Shown: in pieces, positions 47,515-59,758 of the stretch | Layout: each line of letters begins with the position of its first letter | How positions within the stretch are numbered: the first letter of the stretch is position 1 | Assembly (NCBI GenBank): GCA_904063045.1 | Contig: CAJFCJ010000020.1 | Location: 1,294,916-1,358,915, forward strand | Length of the DNA: 64,000 nt | Direction of reading: 5' to 3' | Source: Dimorphilus gyrociliatus | Taxonomy: Eukaryota; Annelida; Polychaeta; Dinophilidae | The notes under the pieces: model-generated | Database searches by the model: none | What the model was told of the DNA's origin: nothing | Seen by the model: the letters and a program-made list of their open reading frames with translations, nothing else | Program-made: the position numbers and the translations under genes

Positions 47515-50007
47515 TTGCAGTAAAAAAAGTATACGCGATTAGCACGTGTGAAAGGAATGTTTGTTGACAAGGAGGATTTGAGCTTTAGCTTGAAATGATA
47601 TTGGCCTATAGTGATTTATCCTTATTATGATTAATATCTAAGGGGAAATAGCCATTGAAATGCCTTCCTAAATGAAATTAAAAGGAATTAACTAGGCTTT
47701 CTCTGCCCACAAATTGTATCATACTGTAACGATTATATTATAAATAAATATCATATTGTAATACTTTAAAAAGCGTTACGCATTCTTTAGTAAATAAATC
47801 CTTTAGCGGTCTGTATAACATGTAAGCCTACTCTCTCTCTCTCTCTCTTTTCTTAACCCTAGAGCATATTATTTTACTTTTTCAAAGCAAATAGAAAAGG
47901 TGAAAAGTGAAGAATCTAATCTTTTTGCTAGTTGGGTTATTATTTTAAAAAAACTATCCGTTCAAAGGCAACATCTGCTTGATGACGTAAAAATATGAAA
48001 TATCAAATACTTTCTTTTAATAGAATATAAATAGTCTTGCCGCCATCTATTGACATCATCTCCCGTTTTCCGCGTAAAACGCTCTACTGCAAGTACTACT
48101 CAAGGACTAGAATCTGTAAATCCGGCGGCAAATAGCGAAACAGCATAAAAAAAAGAAAAATCTAGCTAATATGAATAATCTAACCAATTTTGCTATGTTG
48201 ACAAACCACGTTTGGTTTTAGTTGACACCTCGTTTCCATAACAACATGAAAAAACTGCTGAATTACCTCCATAAACTGGCCTATTAGGCTCATGACAGGT
48301 TCTCTTCCGAGAGGCACTTCCAGGATGTTTCGTCAGTTCCAAATTTCGTTACTTTATCAATAACCAACAACGATATAATCGGTACATTGAGAAAGGGAAA
48401 ACGTGATCAATTCAGCCTATTTACCAAATACAAACCTGTTTGTTTGCTATTCTTCTCAATATCCTTGAGCAGATAGATACGTTCCACGCTCCGTCTTTCA
48501 TCTGCTCTAATAACAAAGCCAACAATATATGACAATTACAAACCTATCTCTAGCTCTACGTTTAGCTAAACAGGCTTTTTTCTATACTATAGCCCTTGGG
48601 AATTTGCAAAACAGGTGTTAATTTAGAATGCAAATATCCGTTTTTTTTAAGAAACGTCCTTAAACGCCTTCAGCATATCTGACATTCTGTATAGACTACA
48701 AATCCAAGTTCAAACTGCAAATATCTCTTTCATTTAATTTCAATTCCGTCTATAATAAGAACAAATAAGACACAATAACAAACAATGATAAATTAAGATA
48801 ACGAACTATAAAAATCCAAACAAAAAGAAAAAGCAAATTTGTAGGAAAAAGCAATTTTTAATGCGAACATCAATCTGGATATGAAGACAATATATGCAAT
48901 ATAAAAACGGTTTCCTTTGTTAACGCCAAAAGTATTATATAACGCTCCTTGTCATTGTTCAGGATGATGGTAAATATGTTTTTATTTCTATCTATAAAAT
49001 AAATCCATTTCAAACAAACAGACCCAAAGTAATTTAGAAGGGACTAAAAGAATTGATGAAACAGAGTAAAAATATAAAAACCCGAGGTTATTAGTAGTTC
49101 GCATAAAAATTAACTCAATTCTACTAGTAATTTTAAAGTAGGTAGAAAAGAAACAAGACTAAAGCTTTTAACAGTATCTTCCATGCTCTAATTAATCTAG
49201 AATTCAATAGTACATGGCACATAAAGAAAATATAATAAGAGGAACATTTGTTGTTTTTTCCACACTAATCATCCTCTTTTTCTTCTTCTTCTTCTTCTTC
49301 TTCTTCTGCTCCTCCTCCTTTTTTCCTAGTCCTATAACCTCTTTTTTTATATTTCCTTTCTACAAGGCCAAGTCGAGCGCAAAGAATTTTTTTTTTCGAT
49401 TAAACGTTGTTGAATACCTCATCTTTTTTTGTTTAATATAAATATATATATACGAAATATTTCGAATAAAATACAAGAAACGAAGTAAAGATACTATTTT
49501 ATTGGAGACCATAACAGTGCTTTTGATCACGTGCCGTCACTTGTAGGAAAGTAGCGTGTGCTTGGTAGGGTTAATAAGACTATTTTATTCATTGATTTTA
49601 ATATATATATATATATATTTATAAATGTTTTTCAAATATAGTACAATAAACATATTACTATAATTATTTAAATTAGGCTTATAGTGTTGATTTCTTTTTG
49701 ATAATTTTGTAATGCTATTGATGTTGATATTATATTTTAAGTAATGCAAACTGAGAAGTTTTTTAACAGCTCACTAATTAAAATATATGAATATTCATCA
49801 TCAATTTTTTTGTCTATATTTATATGTTTGATAAGAATTATTGTTTGATTACAATACGGAAGAGGCTACTTAAAATGTGGAGAAGAAATTAAAGATACTG
49901 CATAAATTACACTTGGGAACACCGTTAGACGTCTTGGCGAGCGTCATATACTTCTATAAGTTTTTACAGACGTCAAGTTTGGCTGCGTTTTTCACCGCTT
50001 TTAAAAC
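47515..50007. other. 2.5-kb intergenic region with simple repeats
   Basis: Lies between the divergent PSMG2 (-) and SLC45 (+) genes. It contains (CT)n at about 47831-47848, a CTCF-like motif at 48039-48050, (TTC)n at about 49279-49307 and (TA)n at about 49601-49618. The (TTC)n run produces an artificial Phe/Ser-rich open frame (49214-49441). No gene recognised. Confidence 0.55.
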
Positions 50008-52529
50008 ATGTCTATCGGTCTATTGACATCTTCTCTCCGAACTTTAAAAACGGTCGGAGAGAAGATGCCCTACGAGAGAGCCTTGAATTTTATATCAACA
50101 CAAGTTGAAGATATGAAAAACTCGATCGTGTCTAAAGACTATTCTCATCTGACGACTAGACGAACAAGATCAGAGCTGGTGCGTCTGAGTGCTGCTGTAT
50201 GTGGAATAGAGTTCTGTTATGCAGCCGAAACTGCCTTTGTAAGTCCTACACTGCTTGCAATTGGAGTTCCTCGTGCCCTTATGACTTTAGTATGGTGCGC
50301 AAGCCCCTTGTTAGGATTCTTCCTTGTTCCTATTCTCGGTTCTGCCAGCGATAGATGTAAATTTTCTCTCGGAAGGCGTAGACCCTTTATATTAATTCTT
50401 TCTATAGGAATTATTCTAGGGCTACTCTTTGTACCTAACGGTACAGAATGGGGAAGATCTTTAGGCGATTCCTCCTTACACATTCTAGTGAACTCGACTG
50501 ACAATTCGACTACGTATAACTCGACTAGTCATTTGGTCTCAATTCGAACTCCTGTCAATCAAAGACCGAAAGGTATCTTTATGACAATCTTAGGAGTAAT
50601 TATGTTGGATATGTGTTGCGATGGCTGTCAGTCACCGTGTAGAGCTTATCTTTTAGACGTAACGGTACAAGCTGATCATCCAATTGGTTTAACTACCTTT
50701 ACGATACTTGCTGGATTAGGTGGATCGTTAGGTTACATAATTGGCGGCATTGACTGGCAAAAAGCCTCTTTAGCAAATTCCTTTTCAGCCGATGTTAGCA
50801 TTGTCTTTACATTAGTTCTCTTCATTTACATAATTGCCGTATTGATAACGATAACTGCTGTTAGAGAAATTCCTTTAGATAAATTGGAACTTCCACCGTC
50901 TGAAGATCAGTGTGTGCAAGTTTGCGCTTCCGGTAATAAATACAGAAAATTTAGTAATGAGGAAGATGATGTTGAAGGTAGTACCATTTACGGAGCCACT
51001 GATAACGTAAATCCGGTAAGTAATTAACACAAATGTCACGAAAGGTAGAAGAGTAGAATTCCTTCAGCCATTTCTTCCAATTAAAAAAGAAACTCATAAA
51101 TCTCTAATATTTAAAAACAAATCTTTACTTATTTTCTATTCATTTTGTATTTTATAACTAAATCGCATAGCCATAGCGATACCTTATCTTCAAAAGACAA
51201 TTAAGTTATAACATGCAGTGGCGCCATCTTTATTTCAAAATCAGATTAATTAAATCATCATTTTCTCTACTCGATCCCAATATTAATTAAATGAGAGATG
51301 TAAAAGACAATATTTCATTAGTTATAGAATATTAAATTTCCAGATAATCATATGGTATTACTAATAAATTTGTATATTTTCGTAATTAACTAAATATTTA
51401 TTATCATAATATTCAGATACCTAAAATTGATGATGGGAAAGATGTAGGTAACACAAATATTTCTATTTATATTACTAAAGAACAGGTAAATTATTTTATG
51501 TCTATAAATAAACTCGTTAAATTGAAAAAAAAATGAAATTTTAAGAAAAAAAAGAACTTTTTATGAACTTCAGACAAAAGAAGAAAACGATGAAGAAAAT
51601 ACGACGAATACAGAATATTTACCTTCTGAAGTAACGATCAAAGTATATTTGAAATCTATAATACAAATGCCAAGATCCATGATTATTCTTTGCCTGACAA
51701 ATTTATTTTGTTGGATGTCACTGGTATGCTATTCCCTATATTTCACCGATTTTGTTGGACAAACCGTCTATGGTGGGGATCCATCAGCTGAAGAAGGTTC
51801 GGAAAAACGAATAAAATACGAAAATGGTGTTAGAATGGGTAGTCTAGGAATGTCCTTATACTCGATTTCTTGTAGTTTCTATTCTTTAATTATAGAAAAG
51901 CTGGTCAAAAAATTCAGTAAGATTTTTTTCTTAAGTAAAGTTATAATTTTCAATGTGGAATAATGTTTTTTTCCCGGAAATTGGCAGAAGCCAGGAACGT
52001 TTATGTAATTAGTCAGCTTGTTTACACTTGTGGTATGATACTGCTCGCTATATCAAGAAGTAAGGCAGCAGTGATTTTACTGTCACCAACTGCCGGAGTT
52101 ATGTACGCTACTCTATTTACAATGCCTTATCTGTTAGTGGCCCACTATCATTCAAATGATACGGTAAGGATTTTACAAGATAAAAGCATATTTACAATTT
52201 ATCCTGAAGTTAACTCTCCTCTTTGTTCATAAATTTTTATCTAAATTCGGAATTAACAAATCAAACAAACATAAATTTTTTAATGCTTATTAAAACAGTT
52301 TGAAGAAACTTCCGAAATATCATCGAAAACAAAGAAAAATGTTAGAGGTCTTGGAACTGATATTGCCGTAGTATCTTCTATGGTATTTCTGGCCCAATTA
52401 TTGCTTTCAGCAATAATGGGAAGCTTAGAGAAATTAATAAATTCGACTGTACCAGTTGTCATTTGCGCAGCTGTTCTGAGCTTTTGCGGCGCAATAACAG
52501 CAACGCAAGTTTTGTATCTGGATTTATAA
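50008..52529 (+). CDS. SLC45 family proton-coupled sugar transporter
   Basis: Five exons in phase: 50008-51015, 51417-51485, 51574-51916, 51988-52163, 52299-52529; 608 residues. The N-terminal half has SELVRLSAAVCGIEFCYAAE, TLVWCASPLLGFFLVPILGS, then the family's loop signature SDRCKFSLGRRRPFI and a second conserved patch, GVIMLDMCCDGCQSPCRAYL. These mark the SLC45 (PAST-A/MATP; plant-sucrose-transporter-like) branch of the major facilitator superfamily, with about 12 helices. The second half (LTNLFCWMSLVCYSLYFTDF, VGQTVYGGDP) matches TM7-8. The Asp/Glu-rich central loop is divided over a 69-base exon and the start of the next. Substrate (sucrose or glucose with protons, or a melanosomal role) cannot be chosen from sequence alone. 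The first intron (401 bases) holds a strong CTCF-like motif at 51216-51229. Confidence 0.9.
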
Positions 52530-53956
52530 TTTCTCAGATTAACTCTAAATATATATAAATGTGTATATCTTATTTACAAATATCTATTTTAACAGTTATC
52601 TGAAAAAAAGTGTGTTTGTCGCAATATTCTATAAATAATGTGTAAAATTTAATATCCCAAGTTTATTATCTCATAAAGTTACATCATTAAAAGGCAAATT
52701 ATAGAAATACAATCCCTCTATTAATGCATATCTTGCAATGTCACTAACATAATTAAGTTTGTCATGCGTTTATCAAGCCTAAAAGTAGAATGACAATAAA
52801 AGGCTTGAAAACATATTTTGTCATATTTAATCGTAAACTATACATATATTCTCGTTCCATGTTATTAATTTAATTACATTAATATAATATAACTATATAT
52901 ACTATATACTGTATATATATATATATATATATATATTCTGTATATATAATCCTATAATATTTATATAATATTATATTTATTGACTTATTTACCATTTAAC
53001 TGACTATTCGAATTCAATACAAAAAGAAAGTACAAAACTAATTGTTTCAATAATAGAATATTCGAGTTTTTCTTTCTTTCTACCTCTTTTTACTAAAAGT
53101 AAAAATTGTCTATTTATGTAAAATTAATTGTAAAAACAATCGATTATTCTAATCTAGACGTTTTTTTTTCTATGCAATTTCCTATAAAAAAATTGAAAAA
53201 TAACAATCAAACAAAACGGGGGTAAAGTCAGAAAGAAAACATTATATTAAACATCGTCTGCTTTTTAATAAACATTATATTAATAGATTAAAAACTGTAG
53301 ATTATGAATACTTTTTTAAAAATTGCTGATATTCTTGTAATTTGTGACTTTGATCGTAATATTTGATTTCTTTATCGCGTAGAGGATTAATGTCTAATCC
53401 GATACCGTCCCTAAGTACTTCCGGAAATATTTAAGTAAAGAAAACATATGCTTTACGAGTACAATTACACTATTAAAATGCTGGAATAATTTTTCTTTTA
53501 CTCCCCTGTCTCCTAATCTCTCTTCCAAATTCCAATCTATTTTGTCCACCACCCCCAGCCCGTCCTTTCTTGTACTATATCCTAAAATACTTTTATTGTG
53601 CGATGACTAAAACACTAACCGCAAAAGAAAATTTCTGATAACGAAATGAAAAAAAAGAATTTGTATTGATAGGCCTAATTTGTCGTCAATTTGATATATA
53701 CAATTATAGTTTTCTAAAGAAAAACAACTATCAATAATAAATAGAGAAAGAATAAAATTAAAAATTTTTAGGTTCTCTTTTTGAGCAAAAGATTAAACTT
53801 TTTCCCTATTCAAATAGGAAAGATACAGTTCATATATACAGTATAATGATTTCTTTTTTAAAAAAAAACCAGTTTTGGAGGTATCTATCTCATTTAAAAT
53901 AGCATAAATATTTTATAATTTACTACTCACTTATACTTGTACATAAGAACTTTATA
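52530..53956. other. Convergent intergenic region
   Basis: 1.4 kb of AT-rich DNA between the 3' ends of SLC45 (+) and the chondroitin-synthase-like gene (-). TA-rich microsatellite with ATACTGTATA at about 52895-52950; TAGGCCTA at 53670-53677. No coding potential seen. Confidence 0.5.
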
Positions 53957-56617
53957 CTACAATAAATCTGGATCATTAAAAGTATAAATTTGTAGAGGTA
54001 AAGAGCGTAGAGAGTCTGTTGAAGCGCAAAAAAGTCCTGCTTTTGAATCTTCGTTTAAAAGTTTACCAATTGGAGATGAATATATTGGTGACTTTAATAA
54101 AAAACTTAATGAAAGACAACGCAGAACAGCTGATGAGGTTACTATCTGAGAAATTTTTACCAAAATTACTCCTTTAAAGTTTGACCCATTAAATAGGTTT
54201 TTGGTATAAAAAGCTTCATCATTTAAATGTATTTTTTCAGTTTGAAATTTCCTATAGAGATTCTCACTCACATTTTTCAATAAGCCACCTCCAACTGCTG
54301 GTTCATTATTATTCATCAAAAGTCTAATGCTGAGGTGATAATCCTTAATGGTTTTACTAATATTTCTCCACATAAACAACGAGTAAAACTGCTGGTAACT
54401 TGGAGGCAAATCCATTAGTATGTCTACTCTTATATTTAATCTTCTTTTCTTAAATTCATGACTTTTATCATTTAGTAACGTCTTAAGATTTTCAACTTTT
54501 GAAAAGTTTGAGCAGACGGACGCCAATGAAACATCCTCTTTTTTATCGAAAGAGAAAAGCTCCTATAAAAAACGAATTAGCATTAATTCATATTCATCAA
54601 ATCAAAAGTTAATAGTATAAAACGTATTATTTACCAATAATTTTCCTACTAAATCTGGTATAGAAATATTGCACGTATTTATCATTCCTTTGTATATCCT
54701 GTCAACTAGTTTTTGCAGGTATCCCTGAAATTTTGAACTATTTTCCCCCATTGACCTTTCCCAATTCTTGAACGATTTTGTGCGACTTTTCTGAGCAAAA
54801 AACATTTAATTTCTTTTTATTCTAACATTTAATTTATATTGTAATCAATTAATTGAAATAGAACTAACAGATAATGTATCTAATTGACGATTGAGACTCT
54901 TCAAATATTCAAAATATTCAATCATCCATGGCAAAATTGCAGGCGAAAAACTTGCATAATTTTTATAGTTTATAGTTGAACTTTCTAATATTTCTAGTAT
55001 GTTTAACATGAGTAATTTTTGAACATTTTTTTTATGTAGATTACGATTTTCAAAAGGATAGACATGAAAGAAGAGATTTGAAGGCATTTGACAGGTAACG
55101 TTAGCTTTTAATGCGCATCTAGATAACTCTATGTCATCTGGAATTATATATTTAGGAGCCTCTTTCTCGCACTCATCCAAATTTTCACAGAAATCTTTGT
55201 AGAGAGAGAGAGAGAGACACCAAGATATTTTATATTAAATATAAATAAAACAACTGTTTAATTAAAACCTACCTTTCATTGCTTTTTGAGAAAACATAAT
55301 TGTATTAAAGCCATTGCAGTTTGGTTGATTATTCAATAATTGTAAATCAGTGTCAACAAGAGAATACTGTCTTCTACCGTACATTAACTAAATTCGACAA
55401 TAATTAACAATATTAGTGTTTTTTTCTATTATAGAAGGAAGTATAAAATCTTACAGGAAGTTTATAATTAGAGTTTTTAAATATTTCATCCAAATGATCT
55501 TTACGGATGTAGGTATATTCGGTAGCCCTTATAAACCACTGATAACGATCAACATTGTCACACATCTCGGCTAACATAGGATACATAATTTGATTTAAGT
55601 CGCTTCCCCATAAATTTTTGTCTGTTTAAACAAAAAGATTGAAAGATAGAAAGAAAGTATTGTCTCCATTACGATTGCTATTTTAAAAAATTGACAACTG
55701 CTCAAAGGTTTAAGACTTTCTCTTTAATAACTCAATAACGATTAACAGTCTGATCCATCTTATCTGAATGATTATCTTCATATCCTTAGGTCTTATCGCA
55801 AAAACTACTTTGACACCAGCGTCGACCTGTTTACTTATATTACTTTTTTTTTTTTTACAACATTTTTTCGTTTACCTGTTAAAGTCTTTTATTATACTTT
55901 ATAAGAGTATACTTTATTGATATAGAAGTTTATACATTCCAAACGTCGAAGTTTATATTTGTCTTTAAACTGAATATGCCTACACAGTATATATATTACT
56001 TAAATATACAAGGCGGCGATATGTGATAGAAAATTGATTAATCACCATTTATCCTTTCTGCCACCAATATTCTTAAAGTAAATAACGACCTCTAAATTTT
56101 CTTCAAATAATAACTTACCATATACGACAGTTTCAACTTTTATACGATAATTGCTAGCCTCTGTGAGGAGTGAGCTGCTATCATTCTTGAACACAAGAAC
56201 GTAGTATTTAACATTATCAAAATGTTTAGTCCACGACCTAGAGGTAAATATGTTATCCTTATATCGTTCATCTGACATATAAGCCAAAAAGTACTGATCC
56301 AATGAGTTTACTTTTAGATTTGTTGAATTTGTTGGATTTGTTGGATTTGTTAGATTTGTTGAAGAGGTTGTAACTTTCATGTTAATGTCTTGTTCCGTTA
56401 CAACTTTACTTTCTTTTTTTCGAAATAAAGTGAAATAAACCGCTAAAAGTCCGACACTAATTAATAAAATTGTCACAATAACACCAACAATTATATAATA
56501 AATTTTTTTCCTTCTTCTCCTGTTCCCTTGAGGAGGGCGACTCTGTGCTGGTTCAGGATTGAGACTCTCTCTTTCCTCGGCAGCATCAGTGCCTGATTCT
56601 TCTGTCTCGTTCGACAT
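53957..56617 (-). CDS. Chondroitin-synthase-like type II membrane protein (GT31-like, degraded active site)
   Basis: Six exons in phase: 56617-56119, 55621-55455, 55387-55273, 55194-54869, 54790-54635, 54562-53957; 622 residues. The N-terminus is cytosolic and acidic, then basic, followed by one signal-anchor helix (IYYIIVGVIVTILLISVGLL) and an Asn/Thr stem with a short TNP repeat. The lumenal part follows the first glycosyltransferase (GT31) domain of CHSY/CHPF proteins: YQWFIRATEYTYIRKDHLDE against the family's YEWFMRADDDVYVKGDKL, then TIMFSQKAMK against MVFSREVL, and DDIELSRC against EDVEVGRC. The metal-binding DDD is ATE, so catalysis is unlikely, as in the stabilising partner CHPF. The second half has no clear GT7-type DXD. 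It is shorter than usual CHSY proteins (about 775-800). A Golgi location is inferred. Confidence 0.72.
55622..56118 (-). other. Long intron of the chondroitin-synthase-like gene
   Basis: Donor GTAAGT next to 56119 and acceptor AAACAG next to 55621; phase 1 on both sides rebuilds Asp of DKNLWGSDLN. It is about 500 bases long, unusual here, AT-rich with a poly-T run near 55843. Nothing else was recognised inside. Confidence 0.7.
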
Positions 56618-57468
56618 CTAGCGGTTAGAATGAGATCAGCACATATTTCAAAACATGCGTAGCAGCGCTAATTATTATTCATCGGCGGTGATTTCTTCGA
56701 TATCTTACTTGAGGGACAACGTGCTTGGATATCACATATTTAGCATTCACTTGCTTGCCATTGTTGACTATATAGGCTATAAAGTCTTTTTTATCTAGTT
56801 CTTTGTAGTATGGCTACTAAGTGCAATTCAACTGATTAATGACTAATAATACCGGATCATTTTTCCGAAAACGGATGGGGTTTTTGGTATAACTTTTAAA
56901 ATAATAGTTCAACTTTCAGTTTCTAATTTCTTTTCAAAAAAGAAATATTCTTGTAAAGGCTTTTAACCACGCCCGTTCTTGTTCACAAACTCATTATTAG
57001 CCTAATAATTCCAACCGCAATTATTCCTAAAATTCCTCATTGGCTTTTTTACTGCCTATTAAAAAATTGGTAAATACAGTATTACCAAAAATCGCTGGAA
57101 TAGCGATGAGATAGATAGTTTATTCGTGTAACTCAACAACACCATGTCAGTCACAAAAATTAGTGTCGTCAACTTCACTTTTACCTTCCTCTTAAGTAAT
57201 AATACTGGTACACGTGACGTGTCATGTGACAACCAAGTAGATAAAAGGCGTAACGTTAGTATTATTCTCTTCTGTTGGATAATCTTCCAGTGATTCGACT
57301 AAAAAATGTTTTTCCCATAATATTATCAATTTGACTCTCAAATGTCATACAAAATTTGCCTTTAATTATTTAGAGTTTTACAATAGCATCTATTCCAGTA
57401 ATATTCTGTTATTATCGCTCAGTTTTGTATTCTAATCTATTTTTAATATCTATTGCAGAACACGGAAA
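56618..57468. promoter_or_regulatory. Divergent promoter region between the GT31-like gene and SPG21
   Basis: 850 bases between two divergent start codons. A splice acceptor (ATTGCAG) ends just 10 bases before the SPG21 ATG, so SPG21 probably has an upstream untranslated exon in this gap, or receives a trans-spliced leader there. No TATA box was assigned. Confidence 0.45.
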
Positions 57469-58519
57469 ATGGGCGATTTTGTTAAATCTCGTGAATACGA
57501 TAGCTTCAGAAGTAGCATTCCTCAAAAGAAAATTGTCGTCGACGGAGACGAAGACAGAACTTGGGTGATATATGATGCTGGACCTCGAAATATAAGATGT
57601 CCTTTAGTCTTTCTACCTCCCGCCAGTGGTCGAGCTACAGTATTTTATAAGCAGCTGCTGACACTCTCTGCAGCTGGCTATCGTGTTATAGCTCTAGACT
57701 ATCCTGTATATTGGAATATGAAACAATGGAATGAAGGATTCTGCAAGTTAATAGACTATTTGCGTCTAGATAAAGTACGAAGTTAAAATGGGATTACAAA
57801 TCATTGATTATACTTTAAACTTTTTACACATCTACTTACAGATACATATATTTGGTGCTTCACTTGGAGGTTATCTTGGACAAAAATTTGCTGAGAGCAC
57901 TTACCTAGCTCAGAGGGTACAATCACTAATACTATGCAACTCTTTCTCTGATACCAGCATCTTCCAGCAAAGTAACTCTGCTCCGGCGTAAGTCAGATAA
58001 AATTCTAATTAATTTTTATCGTTTAGACTTCGTTGCATTTTCCCCATTAGGTATTGGATGTTGCCGGGCGTTATACTCAAGAAAATGATTATGGGCAATT
58101 TTGAAAGAGGCCGTGTTGATAAGGGCATAGCCGCCTCAGTAGACTTTATGGTTGACAGTTTGGATAGTTTAGGACAGCAGGAATTGGCGTCTAGACTGAC
58201 TTTAAACTGTATGAACTCATATGTTGAAGCGCACAAACTTGGCGATATACCCGTAACAATTATTGATGTATTGGACACCAGTGCTTTATCAGTTTCAGTT
58301 AAAGATGATATGTTTAAATGCTATCCTAGCGCGCGAAGAGCTCACTTGAAGAATGGGGGAAATTTCCCTTACCTTAGCCGAGCAGAGGAAGTTAACGTCT
58401 ACATACAAATTCATTTAAAAAATTTTTGGGGATCAAAAGAGAGTGCGCTTTCGGGTGATAGAGAGATGGAAATGCTGTCAACAAAATCTACAGAATCGGA
58501 TGATAGTACTTCTAACTAA
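57469..58519 (+). CDS. SPG21: Maspardin (SPG21), alpha/beta-hydrolase-like protein
   Basis: Three exons in phase: 57469-57774, 57842-57987, 58051-58519; 306 residues against about 308 in vertebrates. Strong collinear match: [49 protein letters not shown] (nucleophile-elbow-like GASLGG), [48 protein letters not shown]. Maspardin acts in the endosomal/trans-Golgi system and binds CD4 and aldehyde dehydrogenase ALDH16A1 in mammals; loss causes Mast syndrome in humans. Enzyme activity is not established for the family. An acceptor just upstream of the ATG suggests a spliced 5' leader. Confidence 0.95.
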
Positions 58520-58551
58520 CTATTTTTACTGATGTTATGTTTTTTAACACT

Positions 58552-58557
58552 AATAAA
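58552..58557 (+). terminator. Polyadenylation signal AATAAA of SPG21
   Basis: AATAAA 33 bases after the SPG21 stop and only about 58 bases from the stop of the convergent RPS2 gene, so the two 3' ends may overlap. Confidence 0.6.
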
Positions 58558-58614
58558 AGAACACGAATTTCAATATTTTCACAATTATGTATTTCTTAAA
58601 GATACATAAATTGC

Positions 58615-59494
58615 TTAAAAAGATTTTGCGGCTTGTTCCCTGGTTGGAGCACGAGCTGCTGGCTTGGCCAAGTAATCTGTAAATTCTTGGTATGGAGACT
58701 TGGTGAAGACGGTCTCCTTCCACAAATCTGGTGTAAGATAACTGAAAGTCTTCGCAATAGCGCTGTATGTTGCCTTAGCTGAAAAAAACAGTTTATTAGT
58801 TTTAATTTCATAATTTTAGTGAAATTTTACCGAAATTGCCCAAAGTTGCGGATTGACCACGAGTACAAGTGTATACATCCTCGATACCGGCCATAGACAA
58901 CAACTTCTTTGGAACAGGAGCGGAAACGATTCCGGTACCACGTGGAGCTGGGATAAGACGTACAGTTACAGAACCGCACTTTCCAGTAACCTTGCATGGT
59001 ACGGTATGTGGTTTACCGATCTTGTTACCCCAATATCCTCTTCTGACAGGAATAACAGACAGTTTAGCAAGAATGATAGCACCACGGATGGCGGTTGCTA
59101 CTTCCTTGCTACATTTGACGCCTAGACCAACGTGACCGTTGCTATCGCCGATAGCCACAAATGCCTTAAAACGAGTACGTTGTCCGGCACGGGTTTGTTT
59201 TTGGACGGGCATGATTTTCAAAACCTCGTCTTTCAAAGCAGAACCCAAGAAGAAATCGATAATTTCATGCTCTTTGATTGGGAGAGAGAAAAGGTAGATT
59301 TCTTGAAGGGACTTGATTTTAGTGTCCTTTACAAGACGTCCAAGCTTAGTTACTGGAGTCCATTCCTTTTCTCCTTCTTTTCCTCCACGACCTCTACCAC
59401 GGCCTCTTCCTCTTCCACGGCCTCTACCACGGCCACGTCCTCCGAATCCACCTCTAAAACCGCCTCGACCACCGGCTGGTGCAGCGTCCGCCAT
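58615..59494 (-). CDS. RPS2: 40S ribosomal protein S2 (uS5)
   Basis: Two coding exons, 59494-58831 and 58778-58615, in phase; 275 residues. The N-terminus is a long Arg-Gly repeat ([13 protein letters not shown]), typical of animal RPS2 and a target for arginine methylation. The S5 fold follows: [88 protein letters not shown]. The last exon gives [19 protein letters not shown]. It sits at the mRNA entry side of the small subunit and helps decoding accuracy. A splice acceptor two bases before the ATG shows a 5' untranslated intron (59497-59676), and the leader exon around 59740 begins with a pyrimidine-rich CTCTCTTG, as in TOP mRNAs. Confidence 0.96.
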
Positions 59495-59496
59495 TG

Positions 59497-59676
59497 CTAT
59501 AACAAATTCATGTTAAATTCCCTAAATCGAGTGTTTATAGAAAAAATTCTTCAAGGGGTAACTAGCAGATGGATTAAACTACATTTTCAGCGACAAAATA
59601 TTAATAAAATATTTTAATCAAACATGATTTTTTAAGATTAATCCATCCAAGTATCCCTCATGGTGTTGGTACTTAC
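59497..59676 (-). other. 5'-UTR intron of RPS2
   Basis: Donor GTAAGT (minus strand, next to 59677) and acceptor TTATAG two bases before the ATG; 180 bases. It contains a 10-bp inverted repeat (59568-59577 with 59638-59647). Ribosomal-protein introns often host snoRNAs, but I see no convincing C/D or H/ACA box pattern. Confidence 0.6.
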
Positions 59677-59746
59677 GTGATATTTTTGAGAAGGAAGTAG
59701 TTTCATTTTTTTCTCCAGATATAGAACTCGAACAAGAGAGATAAAT

Positions 59747-59758
59747 TTTCAAAATGGC
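59747..59758 (-). promoter_or_regulatory. YY1-like element at the RPS2 promoter
   Basis: GCCATTTTGAAA on the minus strand, a few bases upstream of the likely RPS2 transcription start. It matches the GCCATNTT core used by YY1 near starts of housekeeping genes. The same 12-mer occurs in the ABHD8 promoter at 60376. Confidence 0.4.

Noticed and set aside
49214-49441. Small plus-strand frame with a Phe/Ser run
   Set aside because: Generated by a (TTC)n microsatellite; no start context, splice structure or homology.
56042-56617. Stand-alone 191-residue type II membrane protein
   Set aside because: A GTAAGT donor at 56118 and phase-matched acceptor at 55622 join it to GT31-like exons; the tail after the donor is intron.
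58869-59617. Several plus-strand open frames across 58.85-59.6 kb
   Set aside because: They are antisense to RPS2, including its Arg-Gly repeat, and have no independent support.
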